64,000 nucleotides of DNA from Desulfosporosinus acididurans (GCF_001029285.1 NZ_LDZY01000009.1:166601-230600); one strand, 5' to 3'; shown: positions 42,337-51,587, counted from the stretch's first letter. Numbers and translations are program-made. The notes: a model not told the origin generated them from the letters alone.

Positions 42337-43111
42337 ACTAAAGGGAGAAGTTATCTTTGTGGGTGCGGGTCCGGGAGATCCGGAACTGATCACCATCAAA
42401 GGGTCCCGGGCTTTGGAGAGAGCAGATCGGGTCATTTACGCCGGCTCTTTAGTCAACCCGGATTTGCTTAATCTCTGCCGGCCGGGAACGCCTTGCCACG
42501 ACAGTGCCTCCTTGACTCTGGAAGAGGTGGCCGCTTTAATGCTCGAAGGCACAAAAAAAGGAGAAACTATTGTACGTCTCCATACGGGAGACCCGAGTAT
42601 GTACGGTGCAATCAAAGAACAATTCGATCGCTTAGACCAAGAAGGAATTTCTTATTCTGTGGTTCCGGGAGTCAGCTCAGTTTTTGCTGCTGCGGCGGCG
42701 GTCAAACGGGAGTTCACCCTGCCTGATATCAGCCAAACGTTGATTCTTACTCGTTTGGCCGGACGGACACCCGTGCCGGACAGGGAAGCTTTAACCCATT
42801 TAGCGCAGCACCAATCCAGCATGGCGATTTTTCTAAGCGTGCAAGATATGGGGTCTGTTGTCGAAGCCTTACTTGAGGGAGGGTACCCTGTCTCCACTCC
42901 TATCGCTGTAGTTGCTAAAGCCAGCTGGCCGGACGAAGAAATAGTCGTTGGAACGTTGGAAACGATTGCCGATAAAGTAAATGCTGCCGGAATTCGCAAG
43001 CAAGCTCAAATTCTTGTGGGAGATTTTCTGGATCCGGCAGGAGGATATGCCCGTTCCAAGCTTTATGACCCAACGTTTACTCATGAATTCAGACAGGGAA
43101 AAGAGACGTGA
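42323..43111 (+). CDS. cbiF: Cobalt-precorrin-4 (C11)-methyltransferase
   Basis: A 262-aa tetrapyrrole methylase. VIFVGAGPGDPELITIKGSRAL, VRLHTGDPSMYGAIKEQ and VVPGVSSVFAAAAAVKREFTLP are the CbiF/CobM blocks. It adds the C-11 methyl. The start is the GTG at 42323 with GGGAGGG upstream inside cbiL. The last four bases overlap the GTG of cbiG. Confidence 0.95.
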   Translation: MSENKLKGEVIFVGAGPGDPELITIKGSRALERADRVIYAGSLVNPDLLNLCRPGTPCHDSASLTLEEVAALMLEGTKKGETIVRLHTGDPSMYGAIKEQFDRLDQEGISYSVVPGVSSVFAAAAAVKREFTLPDISQTLILTRLAGRTPVPDREALTHLAQHQSSMAIFLSVQDMGSVVEALLEGGYPVSTPIAVVAKASWPDEEIVVGTLETIADKVNAAGIRKQAQILVGDFLDPAGGYARSKLYDPTFTHEFRQGKET

Positions 43112-44409
43112 AAATAGCGTTACTGGCTCTAACAGATCGAGGCTTGGCAACGGCCTTGCACATTGGGGAGAATCTTCCTGCTTCAGCAATACCGACCTAC
43201 TGTCTTCATGAAAAGGCGCTCTCAGCCGGCGCTGAAATAATCCCCGAGACTATCTCTTTACAACCCTTTCAGCGTTTAGGTGATCTCCTGCCAATCTTAT
43301 GGCGGGATTGTTCAGTACTTATCTTCATCATGGCCTCAGGCATTGTGGTCCGGCAGATCGCTCCACTCATCGACCGGAAGGACCGGGACCCCGCCGTACT
43401 GGTTTTAGACGAGGCAGGAAATTTCGTGATTCCCTTGCTTTCCGGTCATTTAGGGGGAGCGAACGCCTGGGCTAGAGACATCGCCCAGCATCTCCAAGCC
43501 CAGGCGGTTATTACCACTGCCACAGACGGCCGGGGAATTACGGCACCTGATGAATATGCTCGAAGGTTTGGCTGGAAGGTTGAACCAATTGACCATTTGC
43601 CCGTCGTTAACCGGTTGCTTTTGGAGCGAGGTTATCTTAACGTACTTAAATCAGATAACATTTCGATTGATCAACGTTGGTTGGATGATCCTCACTATTG
43701 TTTTAGAGATTGTCTAAGAAGATTCGCTAAATCTACGATTGGGTCGGATAATCCTATAGATGCCAAGGATGTTAAGGACATTAAGGATATAAAGGATATT
43801 AAAAACGCTGAGGATACTGAGGATACTGAGGATACTGAGGATACTAAGGATACTAAGATTACTGGGGTCGCTGAGAGCTTCAATATATCTCAAGAAACAG
43901 CTCTGCATGAATTTCAAAATAACCCAAACGTAATTATTGATGCTTTTCCCCGCGGCGATACTAAAAAAGATTGTATTTATTTAATTCCTCCGGTCTTAAG
44001 TGTGGGGGTCGGATGTCGCCGGGGAATTTCCAGTAACGTGGTTTTAGATGCAATCACCTCAGTTCTGGATCAAATTGGGGCCTCATTAAAGGCCATATCC
44101 GGTCTTTATAGCATCGATTTAAAAGCTGAAGAAGCAGGTTTGCAGGAAGCGGCTAAATTCCTCGGGGTTCCCTTCCAAACCTTTTCGGCCGATGAACTTC
44201 AAGCAGTAAATAGCCAAGAAAATTTAACGCGCTCAAACTTTGTAAAAGAAAAGATAGGAGTGGACGGAGTATGCGAAGCAGCGAGTATCCTGGGAGCACA
44301 CAAGGGGCACCTGATTCTGCCCAAGACCAAGGGGCAGGGAGTCACGGTGGCCATCAGCATAGCAAGCTCTATGTCGTGGGGCTTGGCCCCGGAGACCCCG
44401 AGCATATGA
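43108..44409 (+). CDS. cbiG: Cobalt-precorrin-5A hydrolase with internal low-complexity insert
   Basis: A 433-aa enzyme that opens the delta-lactone and releases acetaldehyde (C2 fragment) during ring contraction. The N-terminal domain has ASGIVVRQIAPLIDRKDRDPAVLVLDE and LLSGHLGGANAWA. The C-terminal domain has SVGVGCRRGISSNVVLDAI and CEAASILGAHKG. Between them (about residues 218-250) is an insert built of Lys-Asp-Ile and Glu-Asp-Thr triplets encoded by a 9-base repeat; without it, length would fit the usual 350-400 aa. The last 139 bases overlap cbiH in another frame. Activity should be intact because the repeat lies in a variable linker. Confidence 0.94.
   Translation: MKIALLALTDRGLATALHIGENLPASAIPTYCLHEKALSAGAEIIPETISLQPFQRLGDLLPILWRDCSVLIFIMASGIVVRQIAPLIDRKDRDPAVLVLDEAGNFVIPLLSGHLGGANAWARDIAQHLQAQAVITTATDGRGITAPDEYARRFGWKVEPIDHLPVVNRLLLERGYLNVLKSDNISIDQRWLDDPHYCFRDCLRRFAKSTIGSDNPIDAKDVKDIKDIKDIKNAEDTEDTEDTEDTKDTKITGVAESFNISQETALHEFQNNPNVIIDAFPRGDTKKDCIYLIPPVLSVGVGCRRGISSNVVLDAITSVLDQIGASLKAISGLYSIDLKAEEAGLQEAAKFLGVPFQTFSADELQAVNSQENLTRSNFVKEKIGVDGVCEAASILGAHKGHLILPKTKGQGVTVAISIASSMSWGLAPETPSI
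43759..43857 (+). repeat. 9-bp coding microsatellite inside cbiG
   Basis: GAGGATACT occurs four times in a row, followed by two AAGGATACT-like units, and is preceded by related AAGGATATT/AAGGACATT units. All units keep the frame (Glu-Asp-Thr, Lys-Asp-Thr, Lys-Asp-Ile). Confidence 0.9.
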
Positions 44410-45095
44410 CAGCACGGGTCCAATCTGTACTAAACGAGGTTGAATACATTGTAGGCTACAAAACTTACATTGAGTTAATTCGCCCTTTTTTAACTCATCA
44501 GGAAGTCGTTGCCACAGGCATGCGGCAGGAAATTGATCGCTGCCGGGAAGCGATTCGCTTGGCGGGAGAAGGACATCGCGTTGCCGTTGTAAGCAGCGGT
44601 GATGCCGGCGTCTACGGGATGGCCGGAATTATTATTGAATGTATGGAACAGGCGGGGCTTTTGGACCTGCCTCTGGAGATCATCCCGGGTGTTACGGCGG
44701 CTTCGGCGGCAGCATCCATGCTTGGTGCACCGTTAATGCATGATTTTGCTGTTATCAGTTTGAGTGATTTGCTTACCCCTTGGGAAGTCATTGAAAAACG
44801 AGTTCGTTTAGCCGCTGAAGCGGATTTCATTTTTGCAATTTATAATCCGAAAAGTCAAGGTCGTACCCAGCACATTGAAACAGTCCGGGAAATCCTTCTG
44901 CAATATCGCCGGCCGGATACTCCCGTCGGCCTTGTTCGTGAAGCCTTACGGGGTGACGAATCCAGTGTTCTGATTACGAACCTTAATGAATTTACAAATT
45001 ACCCCATCGATATGCTGACGACGGTCATCGTTGGAAATTCCCAAACCCGGATTGTGGGACCTTACATGGTTACTCCTCGAGGTTATAAGCTGTGA
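44271..45095 (+). CDS. cbiH: Cobalt-factor III (precorrin-3B) C17-methyltransferase
   Basis: A 274-aa tetrapyrrole methylase that adds the C-17 methyl and drives ring contraction. LYVVGLGPGDPEHMTARVQSVL, VVSSGDAGVYGMAGIIIE and IIPGVTAASAAASMLGAPLMHDFAVISLSDLLTPWE are CbiH/CobJ blocks. The core begins only at residue 32. The only plausible start in frame is the ATG at 44271 behind GGAGTGGACGGAG; no start codon exists closer to the core except GTG inside the core itself. Hence a 31-residue Gly/Gln/His-rich N-terminal extension is encoded across the 3' end of cbiG in another frame. Confidence 0.92.
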   Translation: MRSSEYPGSTQGAPDSAQDQGAGSHGGHQHSKLYVVGLGPGDPEHMTARVQSVLNEVEYIVGYKTYIELIRPFLTHQEVVATGMRQEIDRCREAIRLAGEGHRVAVVSSGDAGVYGMAGIIIECMEQAGLLDLPLEIIPGVTAASAAASMLGAPLMHDFAVISLSDLLTPWEVIEKRVRLAAEADFIFAIYNPKSQGRTQHIETVREILLQYRRPDTPVGLVREALRGDESSVLITNLNEFTNYPIDMLTTVIVGNSQTRIVGPYMVTPRGYKL

Positions 45096-45874
45096 GGCTT
45101 TTTGTCTTGGCAGGAACGGAGGATGGACGAAACCTGGCTGAAACCTTAAAGACTCGGGGACATGAGGTTTTAGTGTCGACACTAACTGCTTACGGTGCAG
45201 ATTTAGCTGCAGAATCTGGGCTGGACGCCCGTTCAGGAGCTATAAATGCCAAGCAGCTTACAGACCTTCTGCGCAGCGGATCTTATTCTGCTCTCGTCGA
45301 TGCCACTCATCCTTATGCCATACAAGTCAAGGAAACAGCCCAATTCGTTTGTTCTGAACTAAAAATACCCTATCTGCGCTGGGAGCGTTTACCACTGGAA
45401 CTTGAGGATCATCCTCTGATTCATTGGGCCGAGGATGTCCCAGATGCGGCTCAAAAGGCCGCTGACCTGGGGGAACGCATCTTGCTTACCACCGGGAGCA
45501 ATTCCTTGCCGGAGTGGAGGGCGCAGTCCTGTTTTAACAATAAAAGCCTTTTTATTCGTGTCTTGCCGACATCTCAAGTTTTAACACGCTGTGAAAACTT
45601 AGGCTTCAAACCCAATCAGATCATTGCTGCTCAAGGGCCGTTTTCTCAAGCCTGGGACGAAGCCATGTACCAACAGTTGAAGATCGATGCTGTAGTTGCT
45701 AAGGAAAGCGGCAAAGTTGGAGGAACCTTGGAAAAAGTACATGCCTGCCGCAGGCTGAATATTCCTTTAGTCTTATTAAAGAGGCCGCCGGCGAATTTAA
45801 ATAATCCAGATATCCAAACAATAGTGGCTCATTCAATACCGCAATTTCTTAAACAAATGGAGGAACTCTTATGA
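45092..45874 (+). CDS. cbiJ: Cobalt-precorrin-6A reductase
   Basis: A 260-aa NAD(P)H-dependent reductase (CbiJ/CobK). LFVLAGTEDGRNLAETLKTRGHEVLVSTLTAYGADLA, LVDATHPYAIQVKETA and VVAKESGKVGGTLEKVHACRRLNIPLVLLKRP are family blocks. It reduces the macrocycle after C-1 methylation. The GTG start at 45092 overlaps cbiH by four bases; its end overlaps cbiX by four. Confidence 0.93.
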   Translation: MRLFVLAGTEDGRNLAETLKTRGHEVLVSTLTAYGADLAAESGLDARSGAINAKQLTDLLRSGSYSALVDATHPYAIQVKETAQFVCSELKIPYLRWERLPLELEDHPLIHWAEDVPDAAQKAADLGERILLTTGSNSLPEWRAQSCFNNKSLFIRVLPTSQVLTRCENLGFKPNQIIAAQGPFSQAWDEAMYQQLKIDAVVAKESGKVGGTLEKVHACRRLNIPLVLLKRPPANLNNPDIQTIVAHSIPQFLKQMEELL

Positions 45875-46236
45875 AAACTGAGATCATTCTTTTAGGACAT
45901 GGCAGCCGACGTGCTGAGGCGAATCAAGGTCTTTTAGTAGTTGCTGAAAAAGTAAGCTCATTGCTTGGCCAACACGTTACGCCAGCTTATATGGCTCACG
46001 ATAAGCCCAGCCTTCCTGAAGCAGTGGCGGAGAAAATCAAGGAAGGCGCCTCACGAATTATTATCATGCCGCTATTTCTCTTTCGCGGGATTCATGTCAC
46101 CGTCGATATTCACGAAGAACTGCGCGAACTTCGCGAACAACATCCCGATGTTGAGATCGTCTATACCAGAGAATTAGGAGCAGATGACGGGATTGCCGGC
46201 TTGGCCTCTGAACGCATCAAGGAGGCAATGGGATGA
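45871..46236 (+). CDS. cbiX: Sirohydrochlorin cobaltochelatase, short form
   Basis: A 121-aa single-domain chelatase that inserts Co2+ into sirohydrochlorin, the first committed step of the anaerobic pathway. ILLGHGSRRAEANQGL holds the active His, and IIIMPLFLFRGIHVTVDI holds the second His. Its length is that of CbiX-small, which acts as a homodimer, rather than the 260-300-aa CbiX-long. ATG start, four-base overlaps on both sides. Confidence 0.93.
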   Translation: MKTEIILLGHGSRRAEANQGLLVVAEKVSSLLGQHVTPAYMAHDKPSLPEAVAEKIKEGASRIIIMPLFLFRGIHVTVDIHEELRELREQHPDVEIVYTRELGADDGIAGLASERIKEAMG

Positions 46237-46877
46237 CAGAGTTTATTTTGGATCCCCAACAAATTGAAGCCAAAAGCATGAGTATCATTCGCTCCGGTCT
46301 CACCCGCAACTGGCTGGAAAAAGAGTATCCCGTCGTGGAACGCTTAATTCATACGAGTGGGGATCCATCGTTGGAACAGGTTATTGCCATCCATCCCCAA
46401 GCCATTGATTGCGGGCTTCAAGCTCTGAAAAACGGATCGAGGGTTATTACGGACGTGGAAATGGTACGCGCCGGCATAGCTAAAGAGAAACTCAAATCGT
46501 TAGGCGGAAGCGTTGAGTGTTATCTAAATGCACCGGAAATTGCTCAACAGGCCAAAGAATGGGGAATTACCCGTTCTATGACCGCCTTTCGGATGCATCC
46601 CGAGCGCTTGCAGGGGGCCATAATTGCTGTCGGCAATGCTCCTACAGCCCTGTTGGAGGTTCTTCGGCTAGCCGAGGATCCCGAAACACGTCCAGCTTTA
46701 ATCATTGGCATTCCAGTCGGCTTTGTCGGTGCCAAGGAATCTAAAGATTTGCTTTGGCAGCACCAAGAAATCCCTTCAATCACTGTTCTGGGAACCCGCG
46801 GGGGAAGCCCTCTGGCGGCAACCGTGGTTAATGCCTTGATATATACTGCTTTGCGGAAGGTAAATGAGATAACGTGA
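46233..46877 (+). CDS. cbiC: Cobalt-precorrin-8X methylmutase
   Basis: A 214-aa enzyme that moves the methyl from C-11 to C-12 to give cobyrinate. IHTSGDPSLEQVIAIHPQAID contains the catalytic His region, and GNAPTALLEVLRL and GIPVGFVGAKESKDLL are diagnostic. It overlaps cbiX by four bases. The next gene starts 34 bases later. Confidence 0.94.
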   Translation: MTEFILDPQQIEAKSMSIIRSGLTRNWLEKEYPVVERLIHTSGDPSLEQVIAIHPQAIDCGLQALKNGSRVITDVEMVRAGIAKEKLKSLGGSVECYLNAPEIAQQAKEWGITRSMTAFRMHPERLQGAIIAVGNAPTALLEVLRLAEDPETRPALIIGIPVGFVGAKESKDLLWQHQEIPSITVLGTRGGSPLAATVVNALIYTALRKVNEIT

Positions 46878-46911
46878 AATAAACACCACCTTAGAAAAGA
46901 GGGTGAGGATA

Positions 46912-48522
46912 TTGTCTCCAGAGAAACAAACAGCGGCCAGGCTCATGGTCCAGGGAACCTCCTCCAGCGTGGGGAAAAGCGTGTTAGCGGCTGCTTTCTG
47001 CCGGATCTTTTATCAAGAAGGTTATCGGGTGAGCCCCTTTAAAGCCCAAAACATGGCACTTAATTCCTTTGTTACCGCAGCAGGGGGAGAAATGGGGCGG
47101 GCGCAGGTGGTTCAGGCCCAAGCGGCTGGAGTCGATCCTGATGTGCGCATGAATCCGATTTTATTGAAACCCAGCGGACCCAAAGGTTCTCAAGTCGTCA
47201 TTATGGGAGTATCCCAAGGAAATGTGACGGCTCTGCGTTATCACGGGGAATACCAGCGTTTGACTTGGCCTCATGCCCAAAAAGCTCTGCATGAATTACT
47301 CAATGACTATGAAATTGTTGTCATCGAAGGGGCAGGAAGCCCGGCGGAAGTAAACCTTAAATCCAATGACATTGTGAACATGCGCGTAGCCATGGAGGCG
47401 AAAGCCCCTGTCCTGTTAGTAGCCGACATCGACCGCGGCGGAGCTTTGGCCTCTGTGGTGGGGACGTTGGAATTAATTGAACCGGAAGAACGAGCTTTGA
47501 TTAAGGGAATTATCTTCAATAAATTCCGGGGGGAACTGGCTCTTCTTCAGCCGGCCCTGGATTTCATTGAAGAAAGAACAGGGATACCTGTTGTCGGTGT
47601 TGTTCCTTATTTTAAAATACGCATTCCCGATGAAGATTCCGTCGCCATCAGCGAGGCGGCTGAAAAGCCTGCCATGTCCAGCGCAGATCAACTGGATATT
47701 GCAGTTATTCGCTTGCCCTATATTTCTAACTTCACTGATTTCGATGCTTTGCAGGATGAGCCTGATGTTTCCGTCCGTTATATTACGGAACTCGACAATT
47801 TAGGGCACCCGGATTTAATTATTATTCCCGGCAGTAAAAATACCCTCGCAGATTTGCGCTTTTTACATGAAAGCGGTCTGGGAAATCAGATTTTTGAGTT
47901 CTGGAAAGAGGATCTGCCCATCATCGGAATCTGTGGAGGCTACCAAATGATGGGGCGTTTGGTGAAGGACCCTCTCCATACGGAATCCGATTTGGAAGAA
48001 GTGTCGGGACTGAGAATTCTCCCTATGGTTACCGAATTTTATCCTCAAAAACATACGGTCCAGAGTAAAGGGACCATCCAATCCACAAGAAGCTTTTTCC
48101 AAGGGTGTACCGGGGAGTCTGTGGCAGGTTATGAGATTCATATGGGACGTTCCATACTTGATGAAGGCCAGGAACCGCTTTTTGAGTTAACGTCGAACGG
48201 GGTATCCTATCCGGACGGATTACAGGCAGGGAACGGGTACGGAACATATTTACACGGGATCTTTGACAATGATCATTTAAGAACGTCTCTTTTGAATTGG
48301 CTTTGGCAGCGCAAAGACCGCACGCGCCCCTGCACAGCAACTCAGTCTCAGGCAGCCCTGAGGGAATCGGCTTTTAATGAATTAGCTGATCTCGTACGTC
48401 AAAGCGTTGATCTTGAACGTATCCGCAGGATGATGGGACTGCCGCAAAATGACGATCCTGAGATTACAACTCCTGCTAAGGTATCTGTAATTGATCAATC
48501 ATCATCTCAAGGAAATAGCTAG
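46912..48522 (+). CDS. cbiP: Cobyric acid synthase
   Basis: A 536-aa glutamine-dependent amidase adding four amides to adenosylcobyrinate a,c-diamide. N-terminal ATPase domain with MVQGTSSSVGKSVLAAAFCRIF and FKAQNMALNSFVT; C-terminal glutamine amidotransferase with GICGGYQMMGR (nucleophile Cys) and GYEIHMGRS. The start is taken as the TTG at 46912, with GAGGGTGAGG a few bases upstream; the GTG at 46903 lies inside that ribosome site. Also called CobQ. Confidence 0.93.
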   Translation: MSPEKQTAARLMVQGTSSSVGKSVLAAAFCRIFYQEGYRVSPFKAQNMALNSFVTAAGGEMGRAQVVQAQAAGVDPDVRMNPILLKPSGPKGSQVVIMGVSQGNVTALRYHGEYQRLTWPHAQKALHELLNDYEIVVIEGAGSPAEVNLKSNDIVNMRVAMEAKAPVLLVADIDRGGALASVVGTLELIEPEERALIKGIIFNKFRGELALLQPALDFIEERTGIPVVGVVPYFKIRIPDEDSVAISEAAEKPAMSSADQLDIAVIRLPYISNFTDFDALQDEPDVSVRYITELDNLGHPDLIIIPGSKNTLADLRFLHESGLGNQIFEFWKEDLPIIGICGGYQMMGRLVKDPLHTESDLEEVSGLRILPMVTEFYPQKHTVQSKGTIQSTRSFFQGCTGESVAGYEIHMGRSILDEGQEPLFELTSNGVSYPDGLQAGNGYGTYLHGIFDNDHLRTSLLNWLWQRKDRTRPCTATQSQAALRESAFNELADLVRQSVDLERIRRMMGLPQNDDPEITTPAKVSVIDQSSSQGNS

Positions 48523-48532
48523 GAGAAGGATA

Positions 48533-49492
48533 ATGACAGCAATTCCTTATCTAACGCTTACGGTTTTTCTCGGGTTTGTTTGCGATCAAATAATTGGTGA
48601 CCCGTCAAATTGGCCTCATCCTGTGGTGATGATCGGCAAAATTATAGCCTTTTTAGAAGGAAAGCTTAATCATGGGCCAGGAAACTCAAGACGAAGGAAA
48701 GGCGTTTTGCTCACAGTTTTAGTTGTAAGCGGGAGCTATCTTGTGACATGGGCCATTATTTACGGAGCAAAGACGATCCATCCTATCCTAGGCTTTATCA
48801 TCAGCGCCTATTTTATCTTTACAACATTGGCAGGCAAATCTCTCCCAGATGCAGGACAAAGTGTTCTAAAGCCCTTAGAGCAAAGGAATATGGAAGAGGC
48901 TCGAGTCAAACTTTCCTGGTTTGTCAGCCGTGATACATCCAATCTCAGCGAAAAGGACATTGTCCGGGGTACGCTGGAAACCCTGGCTGAAAACTTCGTC
49001 GATGGAATTCTCTCGCCGCTTTTTTACGCGGCACTGGGAGGGGCTCCTCTGGCAATGGCTTTTAAAGCGGTCAGCACTTTGGATTCTATGGTTGGTTACC
49101 GCAATGAACAGTATGAAGATTTTGGCTGGTTTTCAGCCCGCACGGATGATTGGGCCAATTATATCCCGGCACGTTTATCTGTATTCTTCCTGCTCTTAGC
49201 AGGATGGTTCCAAAGACTTCCCGTCAGACGGGCCTATAAAATTTGGCGGCGAGATGCCTCAGGCCATCCGAGCCCTAATGGCGGAAATCCGGAAAGCATT
49301 GTGGCCGGATTATTGGGAGTTCAGCTTGGCGGCATCAATATCTATCACGGCCGCCCTCACCACCGCGCAGAAATGGGAGACGTCTTGCATGATTCGAACT
49401 TCAAAGACATTATCCTTTGTCAAAAGCTGATCAGATTAGCGACTTGGCTGTCCTTGCTTCCGGCACTGGGTTTAACTTATTGGTTACGTTAA
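48533..49492 (+). CDS. cbiB: Adenosylcobinamide-phosphate synthase
   Basis: A 319-aa membrane enzyme that joins aminopropanol (or its phosphate) to cobyric acid. DQIIGDPSNWPHPVVMIGKIIAFLE, LAENFVDGILSPLFYAALGGAPLAMAFKAVSTLDSMVGYRNE and ADDW-type ARTDDWANYIPARLS are CbiB/CobD blocks. The start is the ATG at 48533 with AGGAGAAGGA; an open frame from 48491 overlaps cbiP without a site. Activity fits with the PduX and CobD proteins encoded at the end of the operon, which supply aminopropanol phosphate. Confidence 0.94.
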   Translation: MTAIPYLTLTVFLGFVCDQIIGDPSNWPHPVVMIGKIIAFLEGKLNHGPGNSRRRKGVLLTVLVVSGSYLVTWAIIYGAKTIHPILGFIISAYFIFTTLAGKSLPDAGQSVLKPLEQRNMEEARVKLSWFVSRDTSNLSEKDIVRGTLETLAENFVDGILSPLFYAALGGAPLAMAFKAVSTLDSMVGYRNEQYEDFGWFSARTDDWANYIPARLSVFFLLLAGWFQRLPVRRAYKIWRRDASGHPSPNGGNPESIVAGLLGVQLGGINIYHGRPHHRAEMGDVLHDSNFKDIILCQKLIRLATWLSLLPALGLTYWLR

Positions 49493-49530
49493 CGGAAATA
49501 TTAGAATTAATCATAAAGGGGGGCGGTGAC

Positions 49531-51024
49531 GTGAAGATTCCTCGCCTTGTTCTGGCAGGCACACACAGCGGCGTGGGCAAAACTACTCTGGCAACAGGAT
49601 TAATGGCAGCGTTACATAAACGCCAGCGTCCGATTCAAGGGTATAAGGTCGGACCCGATTATATTGATCCTAGTTATCATGCAGCTGCGACCGGGAGAGC
49701 ATCACGCAATCTTGACCGTTGGCTGCTGGGAGACCGTCTTCCTTCGGTTTTTCTGCAAAGTTCACAGGACCGCTGGGCAGTGATCGAAGGTGTCATGGGA
49801 ATGTTCGACGGCATGAGCGGAACTGCCGGTTTTGGCAGTACCGCCGATGTGGCGAAGCTCCTCAAAGCTCCGATAATACTGATTGTTGATGCTTCTTCCA
49901 TGTCCCGAAGCGCAGCAGCTTTGGTGCATGGATTCAAAACCTATGATCCTGAGGTGAGTCTTCAAGGTGTCATTCTCAATCGCGTTAAGTCACCGGCCCA
50001 GGAAAAAATAATCCGAGAAGCCCTTTTAGAACTTGAAATTCCTGTACTTGGAGTCCTGCCGAAAGAAACATCACTTCACCTGCCGGAGAGACATTTGGGC
50101 TTAATTCCTGTTGGAGAAGGGGGCTTACTGGAAGGATTCATTGAGTCCCTCGCTGAATTTATGCAAAAGTACCTTGATCTTGAGCAGATCGAAAAAATCA
50201 TGCTTCAGGCACCTGATTTCCTGGAAATCACACAATCTGACAATAATATTTACAATGATGATTTATCCTCTGGTTTAAATCCTGGTATTGAGGACTTAAA
50301 CCATATCGACATTTTTAAGAATAATAATCTGAAACAGGGTGAGTCTGGATGTGCAAATCGTAGGGGTGACTTATTAGACCTTAAGGCTTCCGACCATAAA
50401 TTTCGTTTGGGGCTAGCTTGGGATGAGGCTTTCTTATTTTATTACCAAGATGCATTGGATCTTGCCGAAGGTTTGAACTGTTCGCTCATACCTTTTAGCC
50501 CTTTGCACGATCTGGCTCTGCCGGATGACCTGGATGGAATCTTTCTCGGAGGTGGCTTCCCTGAGCTGCACCTCCAAGAGTTGAGTGATAATATTTCCTT
50601 TCTTGACTCCCTGCGCGGCTTTGCAGCAAAGGGAAAATCCATTTATGCGGAATGCGGCGGCTATATGTACTTAGGGAAATCAATCACAAGTTTTGAAGGA
50701 AAAGAACTTCCCATGGCTGGTCTCATTCCTATGAAAGCAGAAATGACGAAACGCTTGCAAGGTATAGGTTATCGCAGAGGCGTTTTCAGAGAAGATAATT
50801 TCCTTGGGCCCAGGGGAACCGTGGTTCGGGGCCACGAATTCCATTACTCACGAGTTATCTATGAATCAGAAGTTCCGGCGGTTTACGAACTGTTTAAAGG
50901 AGAACAACCGGATCGCCTGGAGGGATATATGCGGAACAATCTTGTGGCTTCTTACCTTCATCTCAACTTTGCCGGACAGCCTGAATTAATGCAGCATTGG
51001 TTTACCTCTCAATGGAGGGGATGA
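49531..51024 (+). CDS. cbiA: Cobyrinate a,c-diamide synthase
   Basis: A 497-aa glutamine-dependent amidase acting on the a and c side chains. ATPase domain: LVLAGTHSGVGKTTLATGLMAAL and YKVGPDYIDPSYH. Amidotransferase domain: FLGGGFPELHLQEL and IYAECGGYMYLGK (nucleophile Cys). The start is the GTG at 49531 behind AAAGGGGGGCG; an in-frame extension to 49417 runs back into cbiB. The linker between domains (about residues 230-310) is unusually long and Asn/Asp-rich, another low-complexity expansion in this operon beside that in cbiG. Confidence 0.93.
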   Translation: MKIPRLVLAGTHSGVGKTTLATGLMAALHKRQRPIQGYKVGPDYIDPSYHAAATGRASRNLDRWLLGDRLPSVFLQSSQDRWAVIEGVMGMFDGMSGTAGFGSTADVAKLLKAPIILIVDASSMSRSAAALVHGFKTYDPEVSLQGVILNRVKSPAQEKIIREALLELEIPVLGVLPKETSLHLPERHLGLIPVGEGGLLEGFIESLAEFMQKYLDLEQIEKIMLQAPDFLEITQSDNNIYNDDLSSGLNPGIEDLNHIDIFKNNNLKQGESGCANRRGDLLDLKASDHKFRLGLAWDEAFLFYYQDALDLAEGLNCSLIPFSPLHDLALPDDLDGIFLGGGFPELHLQELSDNISFLDSLRGFAAKGKSIYAECGGYMYLGKSITSFEGKELPMAGLIPMKAEMTKRLQGIGYRRGVFREDNFLGPRGTVVRGHEFHYSRVIYESEVPAVYELFKGEQPDRLEGYMRNNLVASYLHLNFAGQPELMQHWFTSQWRG

Positions 51025-51029
51025 TTAAA

Positions 51030-51587
51030 ATGATTACTGTCTACACAGGTCAGGGCAAAGGGAAAACCACCTCAGCGATCGGGGACGCCTTATTAGCCTA
51101 TTCCGAAGGTAAAAAGGTGCTTATGGTACAATTTCTTAAGGGGAGTACGTATAGCGGCGAGCTTATGGCACTTAATCGGTTGGGAATTCCCCTTGTTCAG
51201 TTCGGTGTAGGATGTCGTTGGTCGGGAATGATTCGTACCGGACTGAAACATTGTACAGGATGTGGTGAATGCTTTCGCCAAAATCGCGACCCGGAGATCG
51301 CCAATGATCTTGTCAATATGGCCTGCGAATATGTCATCAAAGAAGCTAAGAGCAACAGCTATGACCTCATTATTTTAGATGAAGTCAGTCATGCTCTTAA
51401 TAAAGGTTTTTTGAGCTTCAAGCGACTGCAGGAACTTCTTTCAGCTAACACTCTTATACGCTGGATTCTAACAGGCAGGGGAATGCCCGAAGCAATAGAA
51501 CCTTGGGTAGATTCCTGGTGGGACTTAAACTCGGTAAAGCATCCTTTTGCTCAAGGGGTACACAGTCGTAGGGGGATTGAATATTAA
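51030..51587 (+). CDS. cobO: Cob(I)yrinic acid a,c-diamide adenosyltransferase
   Basis: A 185-aa P-loop enzyme (CobA/CobO/BtuR) that transfers adenosyl from ATP to Co(I). VYTGQGKGKTTSAIGDALLAYSEGKKVLMVQFLKG and DLIILDEVSHALNKGFL are the ATP-site blocks. A CTGCGEC cysteine cluster sits in the region before the Walker B part, where E. coli BtuR has no cysteines; it could help bind or protect the cobalt substrate. The ATG at 51030 lies 10 bases after GGAGGGG. The stop shares one base with the next start. Confidence 0.9.
   Translation: MITVYTGQGKGKTTSAIGDALLAYSEGKKVLMVQFLKGSTYSGELMALNRLGIPLVQFGVGCRWSGMIRTGLKHCTGCGECFRQNRDPEIANDLVNMACEYVIKEAKSNSYDLIILDEVSHALNKGFLSFKRLQELLSANTLIRWILTGRGMPEAIEPWVDSWWDLNSVKHPFAQGVHSRRGIEY

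Noticed and set aside
43759..43857. CRISPR-like array in cbiG
   Set aside because: Units are 9 bp without spacers and keep the cbiG frame; a coding microsatellite.
43695..43917. Serine/valine- and isoleucine/leucine-rich minus-strand frames
   Set aside because: They are read-outs of the 9-bp repeat inside cbiG on the opposite strand.
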